DNA of 64,000 nt from Cyanophora paradoxa. Lineage: Eukaryota > Glaucocystophyceae > Cyanophorales > Cyanophoraceae. The translations under genes were made by a program, and so were the position numbers. The DNA is taken from NCBI GenBank assembly GCA_004431415.1, contig QPMI01000437.1, positions 62,001 through 126,000 on the forward strand, given 5' to 3'. This document shows positions 41,300-52,700 of this stretch, one piece after another; positions within the stretch are counted from its first letter, which is position 1; every line of letters begins with the position of its first letter. The notes below the pieces were generated by a model. The model searched no databases, was not told where the DNA came from, and worked only from the letters and a program-made list of their open reading frames with translations.

Positions 41300-44200
41300 T
41301 CACCCCATCATGGCCTGCACTATGGTGGAGTAGATGTGCGCCATGAGCGTCTCGTTCGTGATCTTGTGCCCGTTCGCGTCCTGCGGGCGGGCGGGCCCCG
41401 GGCGGCCCTCACTCAGAGGCGGCATTCTCGCTCGCTCGCTCTACTTCGTTCGCACCTGGATGCAGAAGATGTCCTTCACGCGGGACCCGTACGTCGCGAC
41501 GCGCGCCTGCGTCACCTGCGGGCGCGCCGACCCGGATCAGATCAGATCAGATCAGATCGGCTCAGATCAGATCTGATCTGATCTGATCTGATCTGATCCG
41601 AGGTCGGATCAAATCAGAGCCGACCTGGACGCCCAGCCGCCGCAGGGCCTCGGTCACGTCCCGCAGCAGGTTCGGCCGGTCCGGCGCGCTGCCGAAAGCG
41701 CCTCAGTGGAGCGAGAGCGAGAACGAGGTCGCGCCGCCGATATTCTTTGGGGAGGGCGTGCTAGAGCTCGACGATGCAGGGCCTAGGCCTCCTGCACATC
41801 AAACCGCACTAGAACTAGAACTCGAATCTGACAAGAATCTGAAGGAGCGCACTAGAACTCGACGACGGAGTGCTCGTCGGACTCGAATATAATAAGATCT
41901 AGCGCGAATCTGACATGAATCTAACAAGATGTGATCTATATAAACACTAGAACTCGAATCTAACGTGAATCTAACAAGGAGATCTAGAATCCAAGAAACG
42001 GAAGGGGAGCGCACTAGAACTCGACGACGGAATGCTCGTCGGATTCGGTGGCGGGGTTCAGCACGGTCGCGATGATGAGCCGCCTCAGCCGCTCCACCGC
42101 GTGCGCCTCCTGCAGCTGCGATCGCGAACGAAGCGATAGTTAGAGGCGATGGCCAAGCGAAGCGTAGAAGGCTGGCGAATCCGAGTGACTGCTGATCTAG
42201 AATCTAGTAACTAGAATCGATAGAAGGTAAGATGAATCCGACGCGGGCTGACCTTGCCGCCGGCCTCGTCAGTGATCAGGATCTCGAGCCGCACCGACGC
42301 CTCGTCCTTCCACGAGCGTGCCTGCCCGACAGTCAGGGTCGGATGGCGCGGGGCGGGGATTAACGTAAGATTTCCGTTGTAGATATGAGAGAGATGAGGC
42401 TTAGAGAGTTTTAGAGTGGAGGGGAGCGCGGGGCGGGGCGGGGCGGGGCGAGCGGCGGCACCTTCCGGACCCGCACCCCGAGGTCGCTCATCAGATTGCA
42501 CACGTCTGCCGAAGGCGCAGACGTCGAAGGTCAGTCGGCACGGTACCCCGGCGGCGGCAACACGCCTGTTGTACCCCTCCATCCCTCCCGCCCGCCCTCA
42601 CGCCCGCCCGCCCGCCCGGCCGCCCGCCTGGCCGCACGCACCGAATAGGAGGGACATGTAGTCGGGGCACTTGATCGCGACCGACGTGGCGTCCGGGTTG
42701 TCGTCGTTGTTGAACTCCACCTGCACCTGTACCCCCCGGCGCGCCCCCGTCGGACTCCCGTTCGTGTACACCCCCCCCCCCAATGCTGCGCGTGTCCAGC
42801 GCGCACCTTGTCGTTCTCCTGCTCTCTGAACACGAAGTAATGATCGCCCGTACCGTTCGCAGCGGCCGGCGCCCCCGCCGCCGCCGCCGCTGGGGCCGCT
42901 GGGGCCGCCTCCGCCGCAGGCCGCTGCCCAACGCAGCGTCAGACCAGATCCGATCGACTCAGATCAGATCAAATCAGATCAGACGCACCTGATCCGAGGT
43001 GAGCTGCTGGAGCTCGGCGTCGCGGTTCAGGAGGCACTCCCGCAGGCTCGAGCTGATGTTGATCTTCGCCTGCGCCGAAAAAAATGAGAGGCGAAAAGGA
43101 AGAAGAAAGAGGGAGAGAAGGCGCGGAGCGAGGCCGAGCTAGCTAGACCGTTCCCCTGTAGTCCTTGAGAAGAAAGCTTAGCTCACTAGCTCCCTTATTG
43201 TTCCTAACGTCGCTTTCTTAAGAGCCCTTGCTCACCTCCTTAAGAGCCCTAAGTAAAAGAAGAAGAATAATACAGGGCGGAAGCCGGAAGCGAGGCCGAG
43301 CTAGCTAGTTCTTCTCAAATTAACCCACACTGGCTTTGCCGCGCTAGATAAGCTTCGTTTCTTTTCTCTTTTCAAGTTAGCTCAGCCCTTGCTAATCTAG
43401 ACCAGCTAACTAGACTTAGCTCAGCTGGCTCCCTTTTTTTGTTCCTCAGCTGGCTCCTTCTTTTCTTTTTTCAAGTTATAATTAGCTCTTGCTTACCTCG
43501 GGGTCCTTCATGGCGGCGGCGATGACCTCCTTGACGCGCTGCAGTTTCCGCGGGTCCTCGATCCGCTTGTGCGTCTGCGGGGAGGATAAGGATGCAAGGC
43601 GCGCTGAGGCAAGGCGGCGAGGCAGGGCGCATGAGGCCGGGCCAAGGCTGCTGCTACTAGCTGGGCCCGCCTACCTGGGACTCAGTGACGAAGAAGATGT
43701 CCAGCATTCGGCCCTTGTGCGAGAAGATCTGGGGGCGAAGGCGGATGGATTAAACTTAGAAGAGGCAGATCAAATCTATCTAGAGGGATGGGAAGGGGGG
43801 GGGGGGTAGGGGCACCTTGGCGCCGTCGACGGAGACGCCGACGAAGCTGAGGGCGCGCGAGACATCGTGGAGGAGCCCTGGGCGGTCCCGCCCCGAGACG
43901 TCCACGCTGGGGAGGGAGGGAGGCAGGGTCAGGCGGCACGCTGGGAAGAGCGAGAGAGAGAGAGAGAGAGAGGAGGCGAGCGGTTGCTGCTGCTCCAGCT
44001 GCAGTTGCAGCAGCTGCTGCGCGCGCACATTGTGTGGGACTTTCCCTTCTGCTCCCAATCCGCAGTGAAGCCGTGCGCGTCGGACGCCACGATGTCTGCG
44101 CCGGGAGTCGAACCGGGCGCGGATCCGGAGCGGGCGGCTTTTGGAGAGCAGACCGGCGACGGCCCGCTCCAGGAGCGGTAGCTTCGGCTCCTCCACTTTG

Positions 44201-44880
44201 AGTCCGTACGAGGCCGTAAGATACAGCGTAGCAATGGCCTGCGCGCGGCGCGCGGCGGGTCGCGCGGAGCAGAAGAACCAATGGAGCGGAAAGGAAAGGA
44301 AAGAACGGACCTGAGAACCCTGCTCCCGGTACTCCGCGCTGTGGATATGGAGGTTCTGCGCGATTAAAAAAAGAGAGCGCTCAGATGCAGCAGCGCGCGC
44401 GAGGGGCATCGCGGCCGGCTGGGGGCCGCAGCCGCGCCTGCTCCGTGGTGACAAGGCCGAGAATCTGAGCCTAACTCAGTGCGTTTCAAATCGAATCAGC
44501 AGAGCATTCGCACGTCGTTAAGTAGGTTCGGCCTCACGCGACACGCGATACCTGCCGCGGCAGATAAGGTCGGGGAGGCGCCGGGCCGGCTGGGCGCATG
44601 CGCAAGCCTGCGCTTCGCACCGAGGCAAGTGAACTGTGCCCACGCGATGCCAATATCGCGAGCGGTCAGCCTCGACGAAAGGGCGTACCTATGCAAGGTC
44701 ACCCTAAGACAAGGCGCACCTTCGCGCTGCCGCGGTAATCGGTTAAGTTTGCAGTAACAGAGCGCGCGAGGGGCTCGGCCGAACGCACTGGATCGTGTTC
44801 AGCGCCTTGATCTTCGAGACCACCGTTTCTGCGGCTGCGGTCTCGCTGGGCCCGTCCGCGGATGCGGTTAGTTCTGTCAT
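41300..44880 (-). CDS. Protein with four ACT domains (ACR/GlnD-like)
   Basis: The start at 44880-44878 gives MTELTASADGPSETAAAE, then VSKIKALNTIQ. ACT 1: CRVRPNLLNDVRML, NLHIHSAEYREQGSQ, AIATLYLTASYGLKVEEPKL (44.6-44.1 kb). ACT 2: VDVSGRDRPGLLHDVSRALS, VDGAKIFSHKGRMLDIFFVT, then THKRIEDPRKLQRVKEVI (43.9-43.5 kb). After a linker, ACT 3: VQVEFNNDDNPDATSVAIKC, LFGDVCNLMSDLGVRV, ASVRLEILITDEAGGK (42.7-42.2 kb). ACT 4: HSVVEFYAPDRPNLLRDVTE, VTQARVATYGSRVKDIFCIQ, stop at 41302-41300. ACT domains bind amino acids or related ligands; plant ACR proteins are four-ACT sensors without a catalytic domain, and no catalytic domain is seen here. Ligand unknown. Divergent from the PFK gene. Confidence 0.88.
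41538..41602. repeat. GATCA array forming an inverted repeat in an ACT-gene intron
   Basis: A direct array of gatca units (from about 41537) is followed by its reverse complement (tgatc units to about 41598) with few bases between. The transcript could fold into a long hairpin directly beside the exon encoding VTQARVATYG. Confidence 0.85.
41845..41885 (-). repeat. Copy of an ACT exon 3' end with donor in the downstream intron
   Basis: 41846-41884 repeats 42008-42046, which encodes DEHSVVEF plus the gtgcgc donor. Only two or three bases differ. The copy lies about 160 bp into the intron in gene sense and could act as a decoy donor. Confidence 0.85.
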
Positions 44881-45130
44881 CCTAGAATCGCTCTCTCTCG
44901 ATCGCCCTCCCGGCTTAGCTAGGCTCGCGGCTACCCGCGGCTTTTCGGTGCGCCGCTACCCCCCCAAGTCGGCTCGCCGCGACGTACTGCTGCAGCAGCC
45001 AGCACAGCGGGAAACGATGTTGAGCTCGAGCAGAATGCCCGATGGGAACTGTGCGTGCCCCGCTGCCCGATCCGGCCTGGGCGCCTGCGGCCCACGCGCA
45101 CACGGCCCACCGCGGCCGTGTGCACTTCAG
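44881..45130. promoter_or_regulatory. Shared 5' region of divergent ACT and PFK genes
   Basis: The ACT start is at 44880 and the PFK start lies somewhere between about 45.0 and 45.35 kb on the other strand. No TATA box or clear site is seen. Confidence 0.35.
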
Positions 45131-47429
45131 CTAACGATCGGCGTTTATTTCGATCTCAGGCGATGCCGTTTCACGCGGCCATCACTGTGCGTACCGCGGG
45201 CTCAGCGCTCGGCTCCGCGTTGACCTTTGCGTTCGCAGCCGGGCCGAAGATCCGACAGATCAGCCACATATCGGAGTGGTCGAAAGTCGGTGCGCTCGAA
45301 CTGACTCGAAGCCCCGCGGTGTCGCGCGCCCGCTAAAACGAAACGTCCGCTGGAAGGGCGCTATCCGTCCCCGCTCCTTACGGGCCCGGCCAGCGGCCCC
45401 ACGCACAAATGCCATCTAGAGATCGTGCAGGTGCGGCAACGCGCGCGGCGTTCCTTTTTCGGCCCTCGCAGACCTTTCTGCGGCGGAGCGCAGGACGGCG
45501 AGATTGTACAGACAGGCATCGTCTTCAAGGAGCTGCCGGAGGGTGCGCGCTTCTTCGCCTCTTCCTCCTCGCATCCCACGACGTGGGCGCCTGTCGCTTG
45601 CAGGCCCGCCGTCGACGGCGTTCTACTACCGCTCGGGCCCCCGGAAGGAGCTTGCGTTCCATCCGAAGGAGGTCCGCGCCTGCATCGTCACTTGCGGAGG
45701 TGCGCACGCGCGCCGCGCCGCACGTTCGGCGCCGCTCTGACGCGCCGCAGGCCTCTGCCCCGGCCTCAACACCGTGATCACCCCCGCGCCCTCGCCCTCG
45801 CCCTGGCCCGCGAGCGCGGCGCCCACCGCCGCCCCCGCGCTCGCTCGCAGGTCATTCGCGAGGTGGTCATGTGCCTTATGAGCAACTACGGGGTGGAGGA
45901 GGTCTACGGCATCCAGTACGGATACTGCGGCTTCTGTGCGCCGCGCCGGCGCCGCGCAACGGGGCCCTCGCCTTCCGGTAGTAGCTGACCGCGCCGCCTC
46001 CGCTGCTGCAGACGAGCCGGAACTGCAGCACATCCACCTCACGCAGGACAAGGTGCCGCCGCGCCGCGCCGCGCCGCGCCACGCGCGCGTCTTTCGAATT
46101 TGATTTGGGGGCAGGTCGCGCACATCCACCACGAGGGCGGCACGATCCTGGGCTCTTCGCGGGGCGGCTTCGACCGGAAGAAGATCGCCGACTCGATCGA
46201 GAGCCGCAAGTACAACATGGCGCGCCCCGCCCGTCCCGCCGCCCGTCCCGCCCTACAAGGCTTCTAAGCCGACGGAGGTTCTCTAAGCACCGGCCCGCTG
46301 TCTGCTCGAACGCCTCCGCCTCGCCCCCCGCCCCGCCGCCCTGCACCCGGGCGAGCGAGCGAGCCGGCTGTACCCGTGCAGGTCTTCGTGGTGGGCGGGG
46401 ACGGCACCCACAAGGGCGCCAAGGAGATCTCCGACGAGTGCAAGGTCCGGGGCCTCAAGGTGCGCGTACCCCCCGGGCCCCGGCCCCGCGTACCCCCCGT
46501 TCCTCTTCTTGGGCCGGGCGCCTGCCGACCTCTCGACCTGACCCTCCTCCTTTTCCTCCTCATTCACAGGTTGCGGTGGCTGGCATCCCGAAGACGGTAC
46601 GAACCGAGCCCCTGCCCGAGCCCCGAAAGAAAGAGAAAAGAGAAGGGAGAACGAGCCGACGAGCGCGTACCCCGCAGATCGACAACGACATCCGGGTGAT
46701 CGACAAGAGCTTCGGGTTCGAATCCGCGGTGGAGGAGGCCCAGCGCGCCATCCGCACCGCGCACATCGAGGCCAAGGTCAGTGGGCGGGCGGGCGGGCGG
46801 GCGGGTTTGTGCCTCAAGCCAGTGGGCGGGCGGGCGGGCTGGCGGGTGCCTTTCTAGCGGAGCCGTGGGCGACGCCGTGGACGCCCCTCCCTCCCTCCCT
46901 CCCTCTCTATCTATCTTTCTTTCGTACCTTCGAACCGAACCTCGCCAGGCCTACCCCAACGGCATCGGCATCGTCAAGCTCATGGGGCGCCACTCGGGTG
47001 CGCCGCCCACCACCCAACCCGCCCGCCCCCTTCCAGCTCCGATCCGCCCCCCGCCGACCTCCCCCCCGGCCGTCCGAGCGCCGCCCCGTCCCTCGCCCGC
47101 CCCCTTCCAAACTCCGACCCGCCCCCCGCCCGCCCCCTCCCCAGCTCTACTCCGGCCCGCCCCTCGCCGACCTACCTCCCTCCTCCCTCCAGCTCCCATC
47201 CGCCCGCCCCCCGCCGACCCCCCGCCCTCCCCCCCGGCAGGCTTCATCACGGTCTTCGCGACGCTGGCGAGCCGCGACGTGAACGTCTGCCTCATCCCCG
47301 AGGTCAAGTTCTCCATGGAGCCCCTGTGCGCGTACCCCCCTTGCCTTTCCTCCTTCCCCCGCCCTAGAGCGCCTTCCATCGAGCCCCTGTGCGCCTCGCG
47401 TAGCCCCCCTCCCTATTCCTCCCTTTCCT

Positions 47430-47464
<35 letters not shown>

Positions 47465-49302
47465 CCCCTTCTCCCTTTCCTTCCTCCTCACCGCCTCACC
47501 TCTCCTGCCTCAGGTGCGAGTACCTGGAGGCGCTGCTGAAGCAGGACGGCCACGCCGTGATCGTCGTCGCCGAGGGGGCGGGGCAGGTCCGTCCGTCCGC
47601 GCCGTCCCTCCGAAGCGGGCCTCGGCCCGGCCTAGTACCCAGCGCTCTACAGACTACGCTGCTTACTGCCAAACCATAGCTGATAGCCGTCCGTCCGCCC
47701 CGGCGCCGCCGCCGCCTCCTCCCCTCCTCCCCCAGCCCCTCTCCCCCTCGCCCTCGCCCTCCCTCCCTCTCCCTCTCGCTCACCTGACCCTCCCCCCCCC
47801 CCCCCGCCCCCGGCAGGACCTGATCGAGCCGGAGAAGCGGCGGACGGACCGCGACGCCTCCGGCAACCTCAAGCTCATGGATCCCGGCGTGGTCAGTTAG
47901 TCCAGCCGAGCCTAAAATGACCTTACATCTAGGACCTTAGAGCTTGACCAATACCTAAGCCTCCCCACCCCCTCCTACCTAACCTAAAATGACCTAATGA
48001 CCTAGAAATGATTTAGGACCTTAGAGCTTAACCAGGACCTATGGACCTCAAGCTCATGGACCCCGGCGTGGTCAGTCCGGCCGGCCGAGCCTAAAAATAA
48101 AACGATGCTTGATCTAGGAACCCAAAAAGCTTAACTAGGACCTTAAATGACCGTACATCTCATGGGCCCCGGCGTGGTCCGCGGACCCGGCCGAGCCTAA
48201 AAACGAGCCTAGAAATGACCTAGGACCTGAGAGTTTAACATCTGAAGGCCGAACCGGCCGAGCCGCGCCCTTGAACGACTGCCTATCGCGAGACGGACCT
48301 GACCAGCCACCTGTCCAACTAACTAACTAACTGATAAAATGACCTTACAGCCCTGGCGCCCCCTTATAACTACAACGCCCCCACACGCCCCAGCGGATTG
48401 CCCCCCGCCTCCTCGCCCCCCTCTTATTCGCCCGGCCCGCAGTACCTCAAGGAGCGCATCTCGGCGCACTTCCACAAGATAAACATGAAGTGCAACGTCA
48501 AGTACATCGACGTGCGTACCCCCCTCCCCCCCCTCCCCCCTTTGGCTTCCCGCTCTGGCTCTGGCTTCCCGCCCTCCTCCCGCAACATGTAGCACCGCCA
48601 CCCCTCTCCTCCTTGACCCTTACACCCTCTCCCTCTACTACCCCCCCCCCCCCCCCCCCCCCCCCCCCCTTCGCAGCCGACGTACATGATCCGGACGATC
48701 CCGGCGAACGCCGCCGACTCGGTCTACTGCACCGTCGTCGCCCACAACGCCGTCCACGGCGCCATGCACGGTCCGCCCGTCTTCATTTCTAGGATCTGAA
48801 GTATGATCCTCGAAGCGATCCTTGATCCTGAGGTCATAATCATGAAAAGTCATTAAGATGAAGAGTAGGCGGAAAGTAGAATAGAGTAGACGGCGCCATG
48901 GCGTCTTCACAAATTCCTACAAGGATTCTACTACAAGATATAAGCTTCAGACTAGATTCAGAGCCCCCCCCCCCCCCCCCCCACCCCCCCACGCCAACGT
49001 GCCGACGCGCGCGCGCGCCCCGTCCGCAGGCTTCACGGGCTTCACCACGGCCCTCGTCAACGAGAAGTGCGCGTACCCCCCGATTCTTCCCCCCTTCTGA
49101 TCCCCCCCCCCTCCAGGTGCGTGTACCTCCCCTTCGACGACATCATCGGCCCCCCCGCCACCGTCGACCCGAACGGCCGCATGTGGGGCCGAGGTGCGCT
49201 CAGATCTCATCTGATCCGATCTGATCTGATCTGATTCGATCTGATTTGATCTGGGTCCGTCGCGCAGTGCTTAGCTCGACGGGCCAGCCCGACTTCGAAT
49301 AG
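45130..49302 (+). CDS. ATP-dependent 6-phosphofructokinase, plant-type (group III)
   Basis: Catalyses fructose-6-phosphate phosphorylation, a committed step of glycolysis. Exons give GRYPSPLL (about 45357), [180 protein letters not shown] and a stop at 49300-49302. GGDGT together with GIPKTIDND is the combination found in plant ATP-PFKs (Gly at the ATP site, Lys in the next loop), unlike PPi-PFK. The true start is not resolved; the first coding exon I trust ends at 45429. One intron (after RKYNM) has a GC donor. Confidence 0.92.
47430..47462. repeat. Poly-C tract before a PFK acceptor
   Basis: About 32 C on the sense strand in the intron preceding [12 protein letters not shown]. Comparable tracts precede other PFK exons at about 47790, 48640-48668 and 48966-48982. 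Confidence 0.85.
48045..48190 (+). repeat. Two copies of a PFK exon 3' end within its downstream intron
   Basis: The exon end encoding LKLMDPGV with donor gtcagt (47870-47896) recurs at 48049-48076 and, more degenerate, at 48157-48180. Each copy carries atg-ga/gg-ccccggcgtggtc and the following ccgagcctaaaa. Nearby gacctaaaatgacc and ttaggacc phrases repeat too, so a unit of about 100-170 bp was tandemly copied. Confidence 0.85.
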
Positions 49303-49716
49303 GCGTCTCAGGCCTCGGCCTCTGCGTCTTCTAGCTTTAGTTTCAGGCCCTAGTCTAGGTACAACCCTCGCGCCCCGCACCTCTTTCAGCCTTTGCACAG
49401 CCTCCTTATCACTGAATCTAATGATGCCCTACCGACGGCGCTGGCCGGAAAGAGGGCGGGCAGCGGGGCCTGCAGCTAGCACTGCGCACGTACGCGTGCC
49501 TCGCCGTATGCGCAAGAACGAGACCCAAGACCTAGCATATATATAGACTCTGAGATCTACACGGTATACGTATACGTAGTTGCAATTGCTGCGCTCTAGA
49601 TCCGATGATCTGTGCAGCTGCGGCGCCCCTAGGCCTGGTTCCGTACGCGTCGCCATGGTTTGAGTTTTTGGCGTGAGCGATGCAGATACGGCTAGCTAGC
49701 TAGCGCCGGGGCGGGC
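49303..49716. other. Convergent 3' region of PFK and DET1
   Basis: 414 bp without a gene. Contains gctagctagctagc near 49691 and tatacgtatacgta near 49565. Confidence 0.5.
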
Positions 49717-52700
49717 CTAGCGGCGGAAGTGGACGTTCAGGACGGAAGGGTGCATGGGGGAGTGCTGGATGGAGATCACGAAGGGCAGCGCCGGGTGGAA
49801 GAGGTACGAGAGCCAGCGCCTGCGCCCAAAAAGTATTGATTAAACAGCCGGGTACGAGTGCACGTAGCGGGGGCCGGACGGGCGCACTTGTTCCGGGGGC
49901 TGGAGCGGGGGCTCGTGGGACCGGGGTGGATCTGCCCGGAAACGAATCAATTATTTACCGGGGGGAGGGGGGAGCGGGGGGGTACCTTGAATCGGATGGC
50001 GCCGGTGCGGCGGGAGAGGAACTTGACGGGGTACTCGAGGCACTGGTACGAGCGGCACTGGAAGCTGCGAGGAGGTCGCGGGGCGCGTGAGCCGAATCGA
50101 ATCGCGGGGCGGGGTACCCGGGAGGGGTAAGAGAAAGGCTTCTTATTCGTTTTCTCGAGCACTGCTCGCTTGTTTTGGATCCTACGAAGCCCCCGCCTCT
50201 GACCCTTACGAGCTCCTCTTCTAGAGCTTATGTACGGCTCTTCTTGCGGGCTCGGGCGCACGAGCCGCCGTGGGAGACGAGGCGGTCGTATGAAGCCCCC
50301 GTCTCTGACCCCTAAAGCTTATTTAGGGCTCTCCTTGCGGGCGCACGAGTCTCCGTGGGAGACGAGGCGGTCCTATGAAGCCCCCGTCTCTGACCCCTAA
50401 AGCTTATGTACGGCTCTCCTTGCGGGCGCACGAGTCGCCGTGGGAGACGAGGCGGTCCTATAAAGCCCCCGTCTCTGACCTTAAAAGCCTTGAACCCTAT
50501 GAGCCTTGACCCTTGCGAGCTCTTCTTTTAAAGCAACCTTGAACCTTCTAAAGCTTATTTACGGCGCTAGATCTTCTTGCGGGCGCAGCGCACGAGTCGC
50601 CGTGGGAGACGAGGCGGTCGTCGTAGGTGAAGAGGGCCGGGTCCAGCAGCGGGCTCTCGCAGCCTGCAGAGCGAAGAAGGGGGCGGGGCGGGATCAGGAG
50701 AACGACCGCAAGTGAGGAGAAGTGAGAAGGACGCTTAAGAGGCTTGGCCACGATCCTAAGCTCGTAAGGAGGGGAGGGAGGTGCCTAAGGTGCCTAACAG
50801 GTGCTCTCGCAGCCTGCGGGGGCGAAAGAAGGAGGAGGAGGAGGAGGAGGAGGAAAGCAAGTAAGCCTTCTCAGAGCTAAGCAAGCTAACTGGAGGGCGG
50901 GGCGGGGCGGGCGCACTGTTCTAAAGCTAAAGCTAAGTATTATAAAGCTAAAGCTGGAGGGCGGGGCGGGCGCACTGTTCTGGGGGGCGCAGGGGAGCAT
51001 GGAGAGGTGCCGCCGCGCGAAGGAGCCCGCCGCGCTGCGCGCGCTGCCGGGCCGGAACGCGCGAAGGCGCCGGTCAGAAGGCGGCGAGGGATCGATGTCT
51101 GGGACATTGCTAGGATATCCTTCCTGTGGTTCCTGTGGCCTCTCCTTCCTTCTCACCTCGCTGCGTAGACGGCGCGCTGGGCGCGGTGGAGCTCGCGCAG
51201 GTGCCCGTTCGTCGCGATGCTCCCCACCGAGAGCGCACCGCTCGTCGGGGACGAGGGCGAGCGCGCCCGGAAGAAGTCCTAAGGGGGTAAAAGTGAGAAG
51301 AAGAAGTGAGGAGGAAGCTTGAGAGGCTTAGCTAAGGAGGGGAAGGGGCCGGCGGGGTGCGTGCGGGCGGGCGCGCCTGGCGGGCCGCGTAGATCTAAGA
51401 TTCTAAGATTCTAAGACGCTAAGACGGTCTACTATTCTAAGATCTAAGAGGGCCGCCCCTGGTGGGACTCGTAGAGGGCGAATAGATCTAAGATGCTAAG
51501 ACAACTTAACATTCTAAGATTAGATCTCATACGGGCCGGCCGGGGCCGCGCCTGGTGTGTCTCGTAGAGGGCGAAGAGGTCGTCGGAGGTGTTGTGGAGG
51601 AAGCGCATCACCCGCGTCGTCCGCACCTGCGCGATCGCGAGCGAGGGGAAAGGGGAAAGGGGAAAGGGGGCGTGAGCGTGGGACGCGGAGTGGACGTGAG
51701 CGCTAGGATGGCTCTAGGCGTCGGGGGCGCGAAGAAAGCTCCAGAGAGCGGGGGGGGGGGGGGGGGGGGGGCTCTTGGTCGAGGGCGAGCTCGAGTTCGA
51801 GTGGTCGAGGCGGGGGGCCGAGCTCGGTCAGCTCTAGGGCAGGCGAAAGAACCGCGCGCGCTGGAGGCTTAGGATCGAGGTCGAGCCCGAGCCTCGAGGG
51901 TTTGGCTTAGGGGCGGGCGCCGCGGCGCACGTTGTAGACGACGAAGAATGCGGCAGCGTTCCAGTGGGCCCCCGCCTGCGCCCCCGCCCCGGGTAAGCAG
52001 GAGGCGGAAGAAGAAGAACGCTTACAGTACTAGTCAGCTTTGAACGTTGGCTTCTTTAAGTTACTCTAAGTTAGTCGAGTTACTCTTCTAGTCTAGTTCA
52101 GGGGCGCGGGGGGCACCTCGACGGCGCGGGCGGGGTTGTCGGGGGGCCCGATCAGCTTCAGAAGCACGTGGTCGCCGTCCAGAAACTGGAAGCGCCACAT
52201 TACCAGGCTCTGTAACGAACGTCTTAGTCAGTTGGACGGCTTTTCAGTTGAGCGTTACTTTTCAGTTACTAGAGCATTGGATTCCTAATTAAGCGTTTTT
52301 TAATGCTGGCTCGCTAAGCTCTGTAGACCGGGGCGCTTGCGGCTCGCCGCAGACTTGACGCCGGCGCCCCGCCCATGGCCAGCCGCGCCGCGCCGCGCCG
52401 CGCCGCGCCCAGCCCCGCCCCGCCCTCACCTCGTACTGGGCGGAGTGGCAGTGGAAGTTGCGCTGTGCCTGCAGGCGCTGCTCCCGGCGGGCCCGGTCAG
52501 ATCATGCCGGGTCAGAGGGGCGGAGGGAGTAGAGGAGGGCTAGAGGGAAGCAAGAAGAGCGCTAGCGGCTAGAGAAGAAGATTAGGGATGCTCTGAGATA
52601 GATAGACGGGCTTCCCAGAGTTCCATAGACGCCGCGCCGGCGGCTGGAAGCTTCGAATTCGAATTCGGGGAAGGGCGCTAGCGGCCGGACCGGCCAGGTC

